From positions 62,001 to 126,000 of the forward strand of contig NZ_BAAAEN010000012.1 of NCBI RefSeq assembly GCF_039523035.1: DNA of 64,000 nucleotides. The letters are read 5' to 3'. Made by a program: the position numbers and the translations under genes. The DNA comes from Pigmentiphaga daeguensis (GTDB lineage: Bacteria; Pseudomonadota; Gammaproteobacteria; Burkholderiales; Burkholderiaceae_B). How positions within the stretch are numbered: the first letter of the stretch is position 1; each line of letters opens with the position of its first letter. This document shows, piece by piece, positions 25,123-33,382 of the stretch. The notes under the pieces were generated by a model. It had not been told where the DNA came from. It searched no databases and saw only the letters and a list, made by a program, of their open reading frames with translations.

Positions 25123-25926
25123 GTGCTCGATTCCGATATCTCATTGCGGCTCGCGAAGGAGCTGGAGGCGGCTCAACACAGTCGCGTGCCGGTGCGGCAG
25201 TTCTCGCTGCGCCATCCCGACATGACCGTGGACGACGGCTATGGCATCCAGCGGGCGTGGATGCGCCTGAAGCGGGAGAGCGGCCGGACGCTGCGCGGGC
25301 ACAAGATCGGCCTGACCTCGCGCGCCATGCAGCAGTCCAGCCAGATCGACGAGCCCGACTATGGCGCCCTGCTCGACGACATGTTCCATGAGTCGGGTCA
25401 TGACATCGCGCACGACCGGTTTCTGGCGCCGCGCGTGGAAGTCGAGTTGGCTTTCGTGCTCGGCCGGCCGTTGCGCGGACCGGGAGTGACCGTCTTCGAC
25501 GTATTGCGCGCCGCGGACTACGTGGTGCCCGCGCTGGAGATCATCGACGCGCGCATCGAGCAGACGGATCGGGAGTCGGGCCGGCCGCGCAAGGTGTTCG
25601 ATACCATTTCGGACAACGCCGCCAGCGCGGGCGTGGTGCTGGGAGGCCGGCCGGTGCGGCCGGACGCCGTGGACCTGAGGTGGTGCGGCGCCCTGCTGCA
25701 CAAGAACGGGATCATCGAGGAGTCGGGGCTGGCCGCCGCCGTGCTGGGCCATCCGGCCACCGGCATCGCGTGGCTGGCCAACAAGCTGGCGCGCCACGAT
25801 GAAATGCTGGGCGAGGGCGAGATCGTCCTGGCCGGATCCTTCACCCGGCCCGTACCGGGCGCCCGGGGGGATACCTTCCATGCGGACTACGGTCAGCTGG
25901 GTTCGATCGGCTTTCGCTTCGCCTGA
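25123..25926 (+). CDS. hpaH: HpaH-type 2-oxohept-4-ene-1,7-dioate hydratase
   Basis: 267 residues from GTG 25123 after AAGGAAAG. Matches E. coli HpaH over its whole length, for example LKRESGRTLRGHKIGLTS, SQIDEPDYGALLDDM, PRVEVELAFVL (metal-binding acidic residues) and RKVFDTISDNAA. Adds water to 2-oxo-enoates in a Mg-dependent reaction, giving a 4-hydroxy-2-oxo acid. MhpD is the usual enzyme after an MhpC-type hydrolase; the HpaH type here suggests either a carboxylated intermediate or relaxed specificity. Confidence 0.9.
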   Translation: MLDSDISLRLAKELEAAQHSRVPVRQFSLRHPDMTVDDGYGIQRAWMRLKRESGRTLRGHKIGLTSRAMQQSSQIDEPDYGALLDDMFHESGHDIAHDRFLAPRVEVELAFVLGRPLRGPGVTVFDVLRAADYVVPALEIIDARIEQTDRESGRPRKVFDTISDNAASAGVVLGGRPVRPDAVDLRWCGALLHKNGIIEESGLAAAVLGHPATGIAWLANKLARHDEMLGEGEIVLAGSFTRPVPGARGDTFHADYGQLGSIGFRFA

Positions 25927-25938
25927 CGGGGACATGGC

Positions 25939-26712
25939 ATGAATCTGCCCGAGAATGCTTTCAAGCGTGCGCTCATCGACCGCCGGCGGCTTATCGGCCT
26001 ATGGGCCGCGATGGCCGATCCCTATAGCCTGGAGATCTGCGCCCAGGCCGGATTCGACTGGCTGCTGCTGGATGGGGAACACGGTCCCAACGACTTGCGC
26101 AGCGTCCTGGCGCAGTTGCAGGCATTGGCCGCCTATCCGCCGGCGCCGGTTGTTCGCGTGCCCGACGGCGACGCCGTGCTGTTGAAGCAGTACCTGGAGA
26201 TCGGCGTCCAGAATTTCCTCGTTCCCATGGTCGAGTCCGCGGAGCAGGCGCGGGCGATCGTCGCGGCGACGCGTTATCCGCCGCACGGGACGCGCGGCGT
26301 GGGGAGTTCCATCGCGCGGTCCTCGCGGTGGGCCACCTATGCGGACTACCTGTACGCGGCGAACGGGCAGATATGCGTGCTGGCGCAGGTCGAGACCGCG
26401 GCCGGCGTGGACCGTGTCGCGCAGATCGCCGCGGTGGACGGCGTCGACGGTATCTTCATCGGTCCGGCTGACCTGGCTGCTTCCATGGGGCACCTGGGGG
26501 AGCCGGGTCATCCCGAGGTGCGGGCGGCCATCGATCGGGCAAGGCGGGGGGCTTTGTCGCATGACAAGGCGGTGGGTACGCTGGCCACGGATTCCGCCCT
26601 GATACGGCAACATCTGGAGCAAGGCGCCAGCTTCGTCGCGGTGGGCGTGGATGCCGCTTTGCTGGCGCGCGCCACCCGCGAACTGGCCGCCGCCTGGATC
26701 AATCCAGCCTGA
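25939..26712 (+). CDS. hpaI: HpaI-type 4-hydroxy-2-oxo acid aldolase
   Basis: 257 residues, class II (metal-dependent) aldolase of the HpcH/HpaI family. Active-site pattern: H48 in LDGEHGP, R73, metal ligands E152 (VETAAG) and D178 (GPADLAAS). Splits 4-hydroxy-2-oxo acids to pyruvate and an aldehyde. It follows hpaH by 12 bases and ends the operon; 14 bases overlap the convergent Bug gene. No aldehyde dehydrogenase for the product is present nearby. Confidence 0.9.
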   Translation: MNLPENAFKRALIDRRRLIGLWAAMADPYSLEICAQAGFDWLLLDGEHGPNDLRSVLAQLQALAAYPPAPVVRVPDGDAVLLKQYLEIGVQNFLVPMVESAEQARAIVAATRYPPHGTRGVGSSIARSSRWATYADYLYAANGQICVLAQVETAAGVDRVAQIAAVDGVDGIFIGPADLAASMGHLGEPGHPEVRAAIDRARRGALSHDKAVGTLATDSALIRQHLEQGASFVAVGVDAALLARATRELAAAWINPA

Positions 26713-27673
26713 CCTTGGCCTTGCGCACGACCTCGCCCCACTTGGCGCGGTCGGCCGCGATGAACGCCGCGAATTCCGCCGGCGTGTCCCCCTTCAGTTC
26801 TCCCCCATACGAGCGCCATTTCTCGGCCAGCTCCGGCGACCGCGCGGCCTTGCGCATGGCTTCGCTCAGCTTGTCGACGATGGCCTTGGGGGTGCCGGCC
26901 GGCGCCAGCAGCCCCTGCCAGGCGATGGGTTCGAAGTCGGCGATGCCCGACTCGGCGAAAGTCGGCACGTCGGGGAAGGTGGGGTGCCGCTGCTTGCCCG
27001 TGATCGCCAGCAGCTTGAGCTTGCCCGCGCGGATGTTGCCCGCCGCCGCCGGAAGCCCGTCGAACATCAGTTGCACCTGGCCCGCCAGCAGGTCCGCATA
27101 GGGGCTGTTGCTGTTGTAGGGCACGAAATTCAGCTTGGTGTCGGCGCTGAAACCAAACCATTCGCCCGACAGGTGGGAGTAGCTGCCCGGCCCCTGGGTG
27201 GCCACGTTGACCGCATCGGGCCTGGATTTCATCAAGGCCAGCAGGGCGCGTACGTCGTTGGCCGCCAGCTTGGGCGTGGCGATCAGTCCGGTGTTCAGGA
27301 TGCCGAGCAGGCTGACCGGCGTGAAGTCCTTGGCCGCATCGAAGGGCAGCTTGGAATACAGGTGCGGCACGACCGACAGCGTGCTGGTGGTGCCGATGTA
27401 CAGGGTGTAGCCGTCGGGCGTGGCGCGCGCGGCAGCCTCGGTGCCGATGATGCCGGAGGCCCCCGGCCGGTTGTCCACGAACACTGTTTGTCCCAGCACC
27501 TTGGTCAGCTCGGCCGCGATCTCTCGGGCATTGGCGTCGGGTCCGGTGCCAGCGGCGAAGGGAGCGATGATGCGGACCGCCCGTGCGGGGTAGTCCTCGG
27601 CGTGGGCGCCGGTCGAAACGAGGGCCGCCAGGGCGATGGCGGGCAGGCCGATGCGGCGTAACAGCGGATTCAT
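26699..27673 (-). CDS. Bug-family transporter receptor
   Basis: 324 residues with a signal peptide (IGLPAIALAALVSTGAHAE, cleavage near residue 25). Landmarks IIAPFAAGTGPDA, VDNRPGASG and FPDVPTFAESG. Its 3' end overlaps hpaI by 14 bases in convergent orientation. Its 5' end faces the VOC/hydroxylase/IclR operon across a 138-base AT-rich divergent interval, so it is probably regulated with that operon rather than with the hpaI operon. Confidence 0.92.
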   Translation of the reverse strand: MNPLLRRIGLPAIALAALVSTGAHAEDYPARAVRIIAPFAAGTGPDANAREIAAELTKVLGQTVFVDNRPGASGIIGTEAAARATPDGYTLYIGTTSTLSVVPHLYSKLPFDAAKDFTPVSLLGILNTGLIATPKLAANDVRALLALMKSRPDAVNVATQGPGSYSHLSGEWFGFSADTKLNFVPYNSNSPYADLLAGQVQLMFDGLPAAAGNIRAGKLKLLAITGKQRHPTFPDVPTFAESGIADFEPIAWQGLLAPAGTPKAIVDKLSEAMRKAARSPELAEKWRSYGGELKGDTPAEFAAFIAADRAKWGEVVRKAKVRLD

Positions 27674-27691
27674 GGGGCGTCTCCTGGGTTC

Positions 27692-27705
27692 ATCACGATC
27701 GTGAT
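27692..27705. promoter_or_regulatory. Palindromic operator candidate, divergent promoter
   Basis: ATCACGATCGTGAT is a perfect 14-base palindrome 19 bases upstream of the Bug start. The interval 27674-27811 is markedly AT-rich against the GC-rich surroundings. The IclR gene at the end of the facing operon (29887) is the likely regulator. A related dyad is found at 33366. Confidence 0.5.
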
Positions 27706-27780
27706 TTTTGTTGGTCTATTATCAAAATAAGAGAATTCGTATATATTAAAAACACACGACAAACAAAAAATCAACTTTTA

Positions 27781-27797
27781 TTCTCTTTTAAAGAGAA
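27781..27797. promoter_or_regulatory. Dyad immediately before the VOC gene ribosome binding site
   Basis: TTCTCTTT, one base, then AAAGAGAA forms a 17-base dyad directly before the AAGGAGG Shine-Dalgarno of the gene at 27812. It could be a leader hairpin or an operator overlapping the transcription start. Confidence 0.4.
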
Positions 27798-27811
27798 CGA
27801 AAGGAGGAGTA

Positions 27812-28387
27812 ATGACAATGCAACCCTCCCGCGCCCCCCAGGCCAGCCTGCCGCTCGCCTTCAGTCATCTTGGGCTGTACGCGCGCGACATCGACGCGAT
27901 GGCGCACTTCTACCGGACCGTGCTGCGCTTCACCGAGACCGACCGCGGCAACCTGGGCCATACCCGCCTCATCTTCCTGAGCCGCGACCCGGCCGAACAC
28001 CACCAGATCGTCCTGGTGTCGGGCCGTCCCGACGACGTGCGGTTCAGCGTCGTGAACCAGATATCGTTCCGCGTTCCCGACCTGCCCACGTTGCGGCGCT
28101 TCCACGAACTGCTGGTTGCGGCCGGCGTGGATGACATCCAGCCCGTGACGCACGGCAACGCCGTGTCCATCTATTGCCGGGATCCGGAAGGCAACCGGCT
28201 GGAGCTGTTCATGGACACCGACTGGTATTGCGAGCAGCCGCTGCGCGAACCGGTGGACTTCCGCGACAGCGACGAGGAGATCATGCGCAAGGCGGAGGCC
28301 ATCGCTCGCCGCTATCCCCGTTTCCAGCCTCGTGCCCGGTGGCAGGCGGAGGTCGCCCGACGGATGGAAGCCGACCAGCATGCCTGA
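27812..28387 (+). CDS. VOC-family protein, extradiol dioxygenase-like
   Basis: 191 residues, strong AAGGAGGAG upstream. One vicinal oxygen chelate module: FSHLGLYARDIDAMAHFYR at the start with a candidate metal histidine, HHQIVLVS in the middle, and PEGNRLELFMD at the end with the metal glutamate. A hydrophilic 45-residue tail follows. Single-module type I extradiol dioxygenases and glyoxalase-like isomerases share this pattern. Its partner, an MhpA-type hydroxylase overlapping by 8 bases, favours ring cleavage of the hydroxylated product. Confidence 0.82.
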   Translation: MTMQPSRAPQASLPLAFSHLGLYARDIDAMAHFYRTVLRFTETDRGNLGHTRLIFLSRDPAEHHQIVLVSGRPDDVRFSVVNQISFRVPDLPTLRRFHELLVAAGVDDIQPVTHGNAVSIYCRDPEGNRLELFMDTDWYCEQPLREPVDFRDSDEEIMRKAEAIARRYPRFQPRARWQAEVARRMEADQHA

Positions 28388-29882
28388 ACGTTCATCGATG
28401 ACGGCCGACGTGGCGATCGTCGGCTACGGGCCGGTGGGGGCCATGCTGGCCAATCTGCTGGGGCAGGCGGGACTGTCCGTCCTGGTGCTGGACAAGGAGC
28501 GCCAGGTTTATCCCCTGCCGCGCGCCATCCATTTCGATGGCGAAGTCATGCGCATTTTCCAGAGCGCGGGCCTGCGGGAGGCGGTGCTGAAGGTGGCGCG
28601 TCCCGGCAACCAGGGCATGCACTTCGTCAACGCCGAGGGCCGGACACTGCTGATCCGCGGCGGTACCTCCGACGACGGTCCGCACGGGTGCGCCAACAAC
28701 TACTACTTCCACCAGCCCGAGCTGGAGCGCGTGCTGCGCGAGGGCGTCGCCCGCCACTCGGACGTGGCGGTGCGGCTGGGCTGCGAAGTGACGGCATTGC
28801 GCGAACGCGGCGACTGGGTCGAACTGGACTTGTCGGACGGCGGCACCGCGCGCGCCCGCTATGCCGTCGGCTGCGACGGCGCCCGGTCGCTGGTCCGCAA
28901 GACCATGGACAGCAGGATGGAGGACCTGGGCCTGCACCAGCCGTGGCTGGTCTTCGATGCGATCCTGAAGGACGAGGGGGTATCCCTGCCCGCGCATACC
29001 GTCCAGTACTGCGATCCCGCGCGGCCCATGACGTACTGCAACGTGGTCGGACGCCGCCGTCGCTGGGAAATCATGATCATGCCGGGGGACGACACCGCGG
29101 CCCTGGTCCGGCCGGATACGCTGTGGAACCTGGTGCGCCGCTGGGTCACCCCCGAGCAGGCCGATCTCGAGCGCGCCGTGGTCTACACCTTCCATTCCGT
29201 GCTGGCGCACGGCTGGCGCAAGGGCCGGATGCTGCTGGCCGGCGATTCCGCGCACCAGACGCCTCCCTTCCTGGGGCAGGGCATGTGCGCCGGCATGCGC
29301 GACGCCGCCAACCTGGCCTGGAAGCTCGAGGCGGTGCTGCGCGGGCGCGCCGGCGAGACGCTACTGGATTCCTACGAGTCCGAGCGGGCGCCCCACGTGC
29401 GGGCCTTCGTGGAGCTGGCCGTGCGCCTGGGCGCCATCATCCAGACCACCGATCCCGACGCGGCCCGCGAACGCGACCGGCGCTTCTCGGCCGGCGAGCC
29501 GGAGATCTTCGAGTTCCCGTCGCCCGCCCTGGGGCCGGGGCTCCAGGGCGATGCGCCCGCGCCCGCCGGGCAGCCCTTTCCGCAGCCCCGGCTGGATGAC
29601 GGCAGCCTGCTGGACGAGGCGCTGGGCAACCGCATGGCCATCATCGGCGAGCCCGGCGTGCTGGGCGCGGTGGGCCAGGCCACGCGCGAGCGGTGGCGCG
29701 CGATGGACGCGACGGTGCTCGACCGCCCGGGCCGTACACTAGCGGCCTGGCTCGATGCGCACGGCGCGCGGGCCATCGTGCTGCGTCCCGACCGCTACCT
29801 GATGGGCGTGGCGCGCACCTCCGACGAACTCGAGCGCATCACGGCCCGCCTGCCCGCGGCCGAGGTCGCTTTGTCCCGATGA
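28380..29882 (+). CDS. MhpA-like FAD-dependent aromatic hydroxylase
   Basis: 500 residues from ATG 28380, which overlaps the VOC stop; ATG 28398 is an alternative. FAD Rossmann motif IVGYGPVGAMLANLLG, NAD(P)H/FAD DG motif CDGARS, and the GD motif LAGDSAHQTPPFLGQGM, all typical of group A flavin monooxygenases such as 3-(3-hydroxyphenyl)propionate hydroxylase (MhpA) or PheA/TfdB. Adds a second hydroxyl to a phenolic ring using NAD(P)H and O2. Followed 4 bases later by the IclR regulator. Confidence 0.88.
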   Translation: MPERSSMTADVAIVGYGPVGAMLANLLGQAGLSVLVLDKERQVYPLPRAIHFDGEVMRIFQSAGLREAVLKVARPGNQGMHFVNAEGRTLLIRGGTSDDGPHGCANNYYFHQPELERVLREGVARHSDVAVRLGCEVTALRERGDWVELDLSDGGTARARYAVGCDGARSLVRKTMDSRMEDLGLHQPWLVFDAILKDEGVSLPAHTVQYCDPARPMTYCNVVGRRRRWEIMIMPGDDTAALVRPDTLWNLVRRWVTPEQADLERAVVYTFHSVLAHGWRKGRMLLAGDSAHQTPPFLGQGMCAGMRDAANLAWKLEAVLRGRAGETLLDSYESERAPHVRAFVELAVRLGAIIQTTDPDAARERDRRFSAGEPEIFEFPSPALGPGLQGDAPAPAGQPFPQPRLDDGSLLDEALGNRMAIIGEPGVLGAVGQATRERWRAMDATVLDRPGRTLAAWLDAHGARAIVLRPDRYLMGVARTSDELERITARLPAAEVALSR

Positions 29883-29886
29883 CCGC

Positions 29887-30645
29887 ATGGAAGAAAAATC
29901 CGCCACCAGCCTGGAACGCATGCTGCGGGTGCTGGACCTGTTCGACGACGAGCACCTGACCCGCACCGCCGAGGAGATCGCGTCGCTGCTGGACGTGTCC
30001 CTGCCCACCGGCTATCGCTACGTAAAGACGCTGGGCGACGCGGGGCTGCTGCAGCGTGCCGGCGATTCGCGCTACGCGCTGGGCCCGCGCATCGTGGTGC
30101 TGGACTACTACATCCGGCGGGCCGACCCGCTGTTGCAGGTCGCGATTCCCCACATGGCCGAACTGGTGGAGAAGACTGGCTTCGATTGCGTGACCTCGGC
30201 CTGGTTCGGTGCGCAGATCCTGGACACGCACCGCGAGATGGGCAAGGCGCCCGCGACGCTGTCCTACGGACGCGGGCGGCCTCGTCCGCTGTTCAGCGGC
30301 GGCGCGCCCAAGGTCATCCTGGCTTCGTTTCCGCCCGCGCAGCTGCGCAAGCTGTTCGACGCGCATGCGGCCGACATCGCCCGGGCCGGACTGCCCACGG
30401 AATGGCCGGCGTTCCGGAAGTACTACGCCGCGATCCGCCGGGCCGGCCATTACGTGTCCCGGGGGGAACTGGAGCCCCAACTGGCCGCTATCGCGGCGCC
30501 CATACCCAAGGCCGACGGCGCGGTCTGGGGCGCCTTGTCGGTGGTGATAGACATGCCGCGCATCGACGTGGTGGACGTGCCGCGCGTGGTGCAACTGGTC
30601 AGGCAGGCGGCGGGCAGGATCGCCGGCGAACTGGCGGGCGACTAG
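29887..30645 (+). CDS. IclR-family regulator
   Basis: 252 residues. N-terminal HTH (about 5-65: SLERMLRVLDLFDDEHLTRTAEEIASLLDVSLPTGYRYVKTL) and C-terminal IclR effector domain (about 80-245). The gene is co-directional with the VOC and hydroxylase genes, 4 bases after the latter, so it probably autoregulates the operon through the dyad upstream of 27812. The inducer would be the phenolic substrate; this is inference. Confidence 0.9.
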   Translation: MEEKSATSLERMLRVLDLFDDEHLTRTAEEIASLLDVSLPTGYRYVKTLGDAGLLQRAGDSRYALGPRIVVLDYYIRRADPLLQVAIPHMAELVEKTGFDCVTSAWFGAQILDTHREMGKAPATLSYGRGRPRPLFSGGAPKVILASFPPAQLRKLFDAHAADIARAGLPTEWPAFRKYYAAIRRAGHYVSRGELEPQLAAIAAPIPKADGAVWGALSVVIDMPRIDVVDVPRVVQLVRQAAGRIAGELAGD

Positions 30646-30667
30646 GGCTGCCGCCTTTCCACCCGCC

Positions 30668-31885
30668 TCAATCCGGCGTCAGCCGCGTATTGCTCGGCTG
30701 GCGCCGCTCGATGCTCCACTTCAGCAGCGCAGCGCATCGATAGATGCCGTGCGCGAACTTGCCGTAGGGCAGGGTCAGGAACAAGGCCATGACCACGCCC
30801 AGGTGCACGGCCAGCAGCAGGCCCATGGCGCCGGTGTCGCGCAGGGCCAGCAGCGCGAGGCCGGTCAGGCTGGTCAGGAACAGCAGGCAGATGAAGCCGC
30901 GGTCCATGGGGCGCTGGTCGGGATCGCCATGTGCCGGATGGCGGCGCAGGTTCAGCCACAGCAGGCCGGCCGGCCCGATCAAGAGGCCGATGCCGCCCGC
31001 GGTGCCCAGCAGCACGGGCAGGCTGGTCAGCGGATACGGCGCGTGCAGCCCCAGCGCGTAGTGGTAGAGCGTGGCCACGCAGGTGGCGGCGAAGCACAGC
31101 ATGAAGCCATAGAAGGTGAAATGGTGGAAGCGGCGCCGCGCCAGCGTGAACGCGTCGTCCGTTTCATTGCAGCCCTTGCCGTGTCCGCCGTCCAGGTACT
31201 TCAGGCGCAGCGCGTCGTGCGCGGCCTCGGCCACGGCCGGCGCGGTGGGCGAGCCGGGCGAGACGTTCCGCCAGAAGCGCGTCACGCCCACTCCCAGCGC
31301 GACGATGGCCAGCACGAATACCGTGCCGAACATCGCCACCAGCAGGTTGTGGGGGAAGATGGCATAGAAATCGCCGGCAAGCGGCGCGTGCAGGATGCCG
31401 CCGTTCATGGCAGCGGCCAGCACCAGGAACAGCGCCAGCGCGAACGCCGTCGCCAGGGCCAGCGTGACGCCGTTGTGCCGGTACAGGCGTCCCAGGACTC
31501 CTGGCCAGGCGTAGTCGCCGTAGGTCTGCACGCGCACCTTGGCCATGGCGCGGGGCACGTTGACGCCGAATTCGTTCGGTGGCGCGTATTGGCAGGCGTG
31601 CAGGCAGGCGCCGCAGTTGTGGCACAGGTTGGCCAGGTAGTGCACGTCGGCCTTGCCGAATTCCAGCCTGCGCATCATGGCCGGGAACGTCGCGCAGAAT
31701 CCCTCGCAATAGCGGCAGGCATTGCATATTTGCAGGACGCGGGCCGCTTCGTTCTCGTCGGCGGTCAGCGCGGTCGAACAGGCGCCGCCTTGCGCGGCGG
31801 CCTGGGTCCGCCATTGGATCGGCACGGCCTGTACGCCGGCCGCCAGGGTTTGCGCGTCGTGCGCGAGATGCTCAAGCTGCTTCAA
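30668..31885 (-). CDS. tcuB: TcuB-like Fe-S membrane protein of tricarballylate oxidation
   Basis: 405 residues from a TTG at 31885, preceded by GGAG; this start gives the family-like MKQLEHLAHDAQ. The N-terminal half holds two ferredoxin-like clusters, CNACRYCEGFC and CHNCGACLHACQ. The C-terminal half has about six transmembrane helices, with histidines possibly binding haem. In Salmonella TcuB re-oxidises the flavin of TcuA and passes electrons to the respiratory chain. It overlaps tcuA by 14 bases. Confidence 0.85.
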   Translation of the reverse strand: MKQLEHLAHDAQTLAAGVQAVPIQWRTQAAAQGGACSTALTADENEAARVLQICNACRYCEGFCATFPAMMRRLEFGKADVHYLANLCHNCGACLHACQYAPPNEFGVNVPRAMAKVRVQTYGDYAWPGVLGRLYRHNGVTLALATAFALALFLVLAAAMNGGILHAPLAGDFYAIFPHNLLVAMFGTVFVLAIVALGVGVTRFWRNVSPGSPTAPAVAEAAHDALRLKYLDGGHGKGCNETDDAFTLARRRFHHFTFYGFMLCFAATCVATLYHYALGLHAPYPLTSLPVLLGTAGGIGLLIGPAGLLWLNLRRHPAHGDPDQRPMDRGFICLLFLTSLTGLALLALRDTGAMGLLLAVHLGVVMALFLTLPYGKFAHGIYRCAALLKWSIERRQPSNTRLTPD

Positions 31886-33290
31886 GATCGGGTGCTCCGT
31901 GAATACGAGGGTGCCGCGCGGCCTCGGCGGCGCGGGTGCCGGCGATGCGGCCGAAGGCCGTGCCGATGGACATGCCGACGCCGGCGGTATAGCCCTTGCC
32001 CAGCACATTGCCGGACATCATTTCGCCGGCGCAGAACAGATTCGGGCTGGGACGCCCGCCGAAGTGCACGGCCGCGTTCTCGTCCACCTTGGTGCCGAGA
32101 TAGGTGAAGGTGATGCCGGGGCGCAGCGGATAGGCGAAATAGGGCGGCGTATCCAGCGGCCGGGCCCAGTGCGTCTTGACGGGCGAGATGCCTTCCGTGC
32201 GGCAGTCGTCCATGATGGTGTGGTCGAAGTGTTCGCCCCGGCAGGCGGCGTTGAATTCCCGCACCGTCTGTTCCAGGCGGGTTTCGTCCAGCCCCGTCAG
32301 CCGCGCGAGCTCGGGCAGGCTGTCGGCCCGGATGCCGTTGAACACCGGCGGCATGAAGCGTCCGACCGCCTTGGCATCGATGATGGAATAGGCGATCTGG
32401 CCTGGCTGGAAGGCGACCAGCCGGCCCCAGATCGCATAGCGCTTGGGCCAGAAGTCCTCGCCTTCGTCGTAGAAGCGCTGGGCGTCGCGATTGACGACGA
32501 TGCCCAGCGACACGCAGTCCAGGCGGGTGCAGATGCCGCCGTCGTACAGCGGCGAGCGCGCGTCGATGGCGACGCAATGGGATTGCGTGGGGTCGCCGAT
32601 CATGTCGGCGCCGGCGTCGATCATGAACTTCAGCAAGGCGCCCTGGTTGTACCGGGTGCCGCGTATCAGGAAGTTGTCCGCCGGCCATTCGCCCCGTTCG
32701 TTCTGGCCCCAGGCTTCGCGCATCCATTGCAGGTTGGACTCGAAGCCGCCGCACGCCATGACACAGGCGCGCGCGGGGATGCGTTCGTCCCCGGCCAGCG
32801 CCGCGACGAAGCGATCGCCGTCCAGTTCCAGCGCATGCACCGGCGTGCCGTAGCGGATTTGCACGCCCAGGTTCTCGGCGCTGCGGTAGTAGGCATTGAC
32901 CAGCGCCCGGCCGCCGCCCATGAAGAAGGCGTTGGTGCGGGCGATGTGCAAGGTGCCGGACAGCGCGGGCTGGAAGTTCACGCCATGCTTGCGCATCCAG
33001 TCCCGGCAACTGGACGATGCCCGGATCACCAGGCGCGCCAGCTTCTCATCGGTGATGCCGCCGGTGACCTTGAGCAGGTCCTGCCAGAATTCCTCTTCCG
33101 GGTAGCTGTCGACCAGCACGTCTTCCGGACCGTCGTGCATGCAGCGCAGGTTGCGCGTGTGCTGCGAATTGCCGCCGCGCCATTCCTTGGGCGCCGCTTC
33201 CAGCAGCATGACGCTGGCGCCCGCCTCGCGGGCCATCAGGGCCGCGCACAAGGCGGCGTTGCCGCCGCCGATGACCAGGACATCTATCAT
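31872..33290 (-). CDS. tcuA: TcuA-like FAD-dependent tricarballylate dehydrogenase
   Basis: 472 residues, succinate dehydrogenase/fumarate reductase flavoprotein superfamily. FAD motif VIGGGNAALCAALMAREAG at the N-terminus; FRD-type conserved regions GGNSQHTRNL, GGRALVNAYY, ACGGFESN and the C-terminal CAGEMMSGNVLGKGYTAG. TcuA oxidises tricarballylate to cis-aconitate, which aconitase uses; the acnB gene lies only 3 kb away. Start ATG 33290 after AGGAAAG. No tcuC transporter is present in the window. Confidence 0.85.
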   Translation of the reverse strand: MIDVLVIGGGNAALCAALMAREAGASVMLLEAAPKEWRGGNSQHTRNLRCMHDGPEDVLVDSYPEEEFWQDLLKVTGGITDEKLARLVIRASSSCRDWMRKHGVNFQPALSGTLHIARTNAFFMGGGRALVNAYYRSAENLGVQIRYGTPVHALELDGDRFVAALAGDERIPARACVMACGGFESNLQWMREAWGQNERGEWPADNFLIRGTRYNQGALLKFMIDAGADMIGDPTQSHCVAIDARSPLYDGGICTRLDCVSLGIVVNRDAQRFYDEGEDFWPKRYAIWGRLVAFQPGQIAYSIIDAKAVGRFMPPVFNGIRADSLPELARLTGLDETRLEQTVREFNAACRGEHFDHTIMDDCRTEGISPVKTHWARPLDTPPYFAYPLRPGITFTYLGTKVDENAAVHFGGRPSPNLFCAGEMMSGNVLGKGYTAGVGMSIGTAFGRIAGTRAAEAARHPRIHGAPDLEAA

Positions 33291-33365
33291 TCCGCTTTCC
33301 TATCAGTGAGGAGTCACTGTAGGCGGGGCGGCCGCGCCGGGCTAGACGGCGCGTGGGCAATAGGT

Positions 33366-33382
33366 ATTCACGATTCGTGAAT
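33366..33382. promoter_or_regulatory. Dyad between tcuA and its LysR gene
   Basis: ATTCACGA, one base, TCGTGAAT forms a 17-base dyad overlapping the 3' end of the LysR gene, upstream of tcuA by about 75 bases. It resembles the palindrome at 27692 (shared CACGA/TCGTG core). A second small repeat, CAGTGA GGAG TCACTG, lies at 33304-33319 inside the tcuA leader. They suggest tcuA has its own promoter. Confidence 0.45.
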
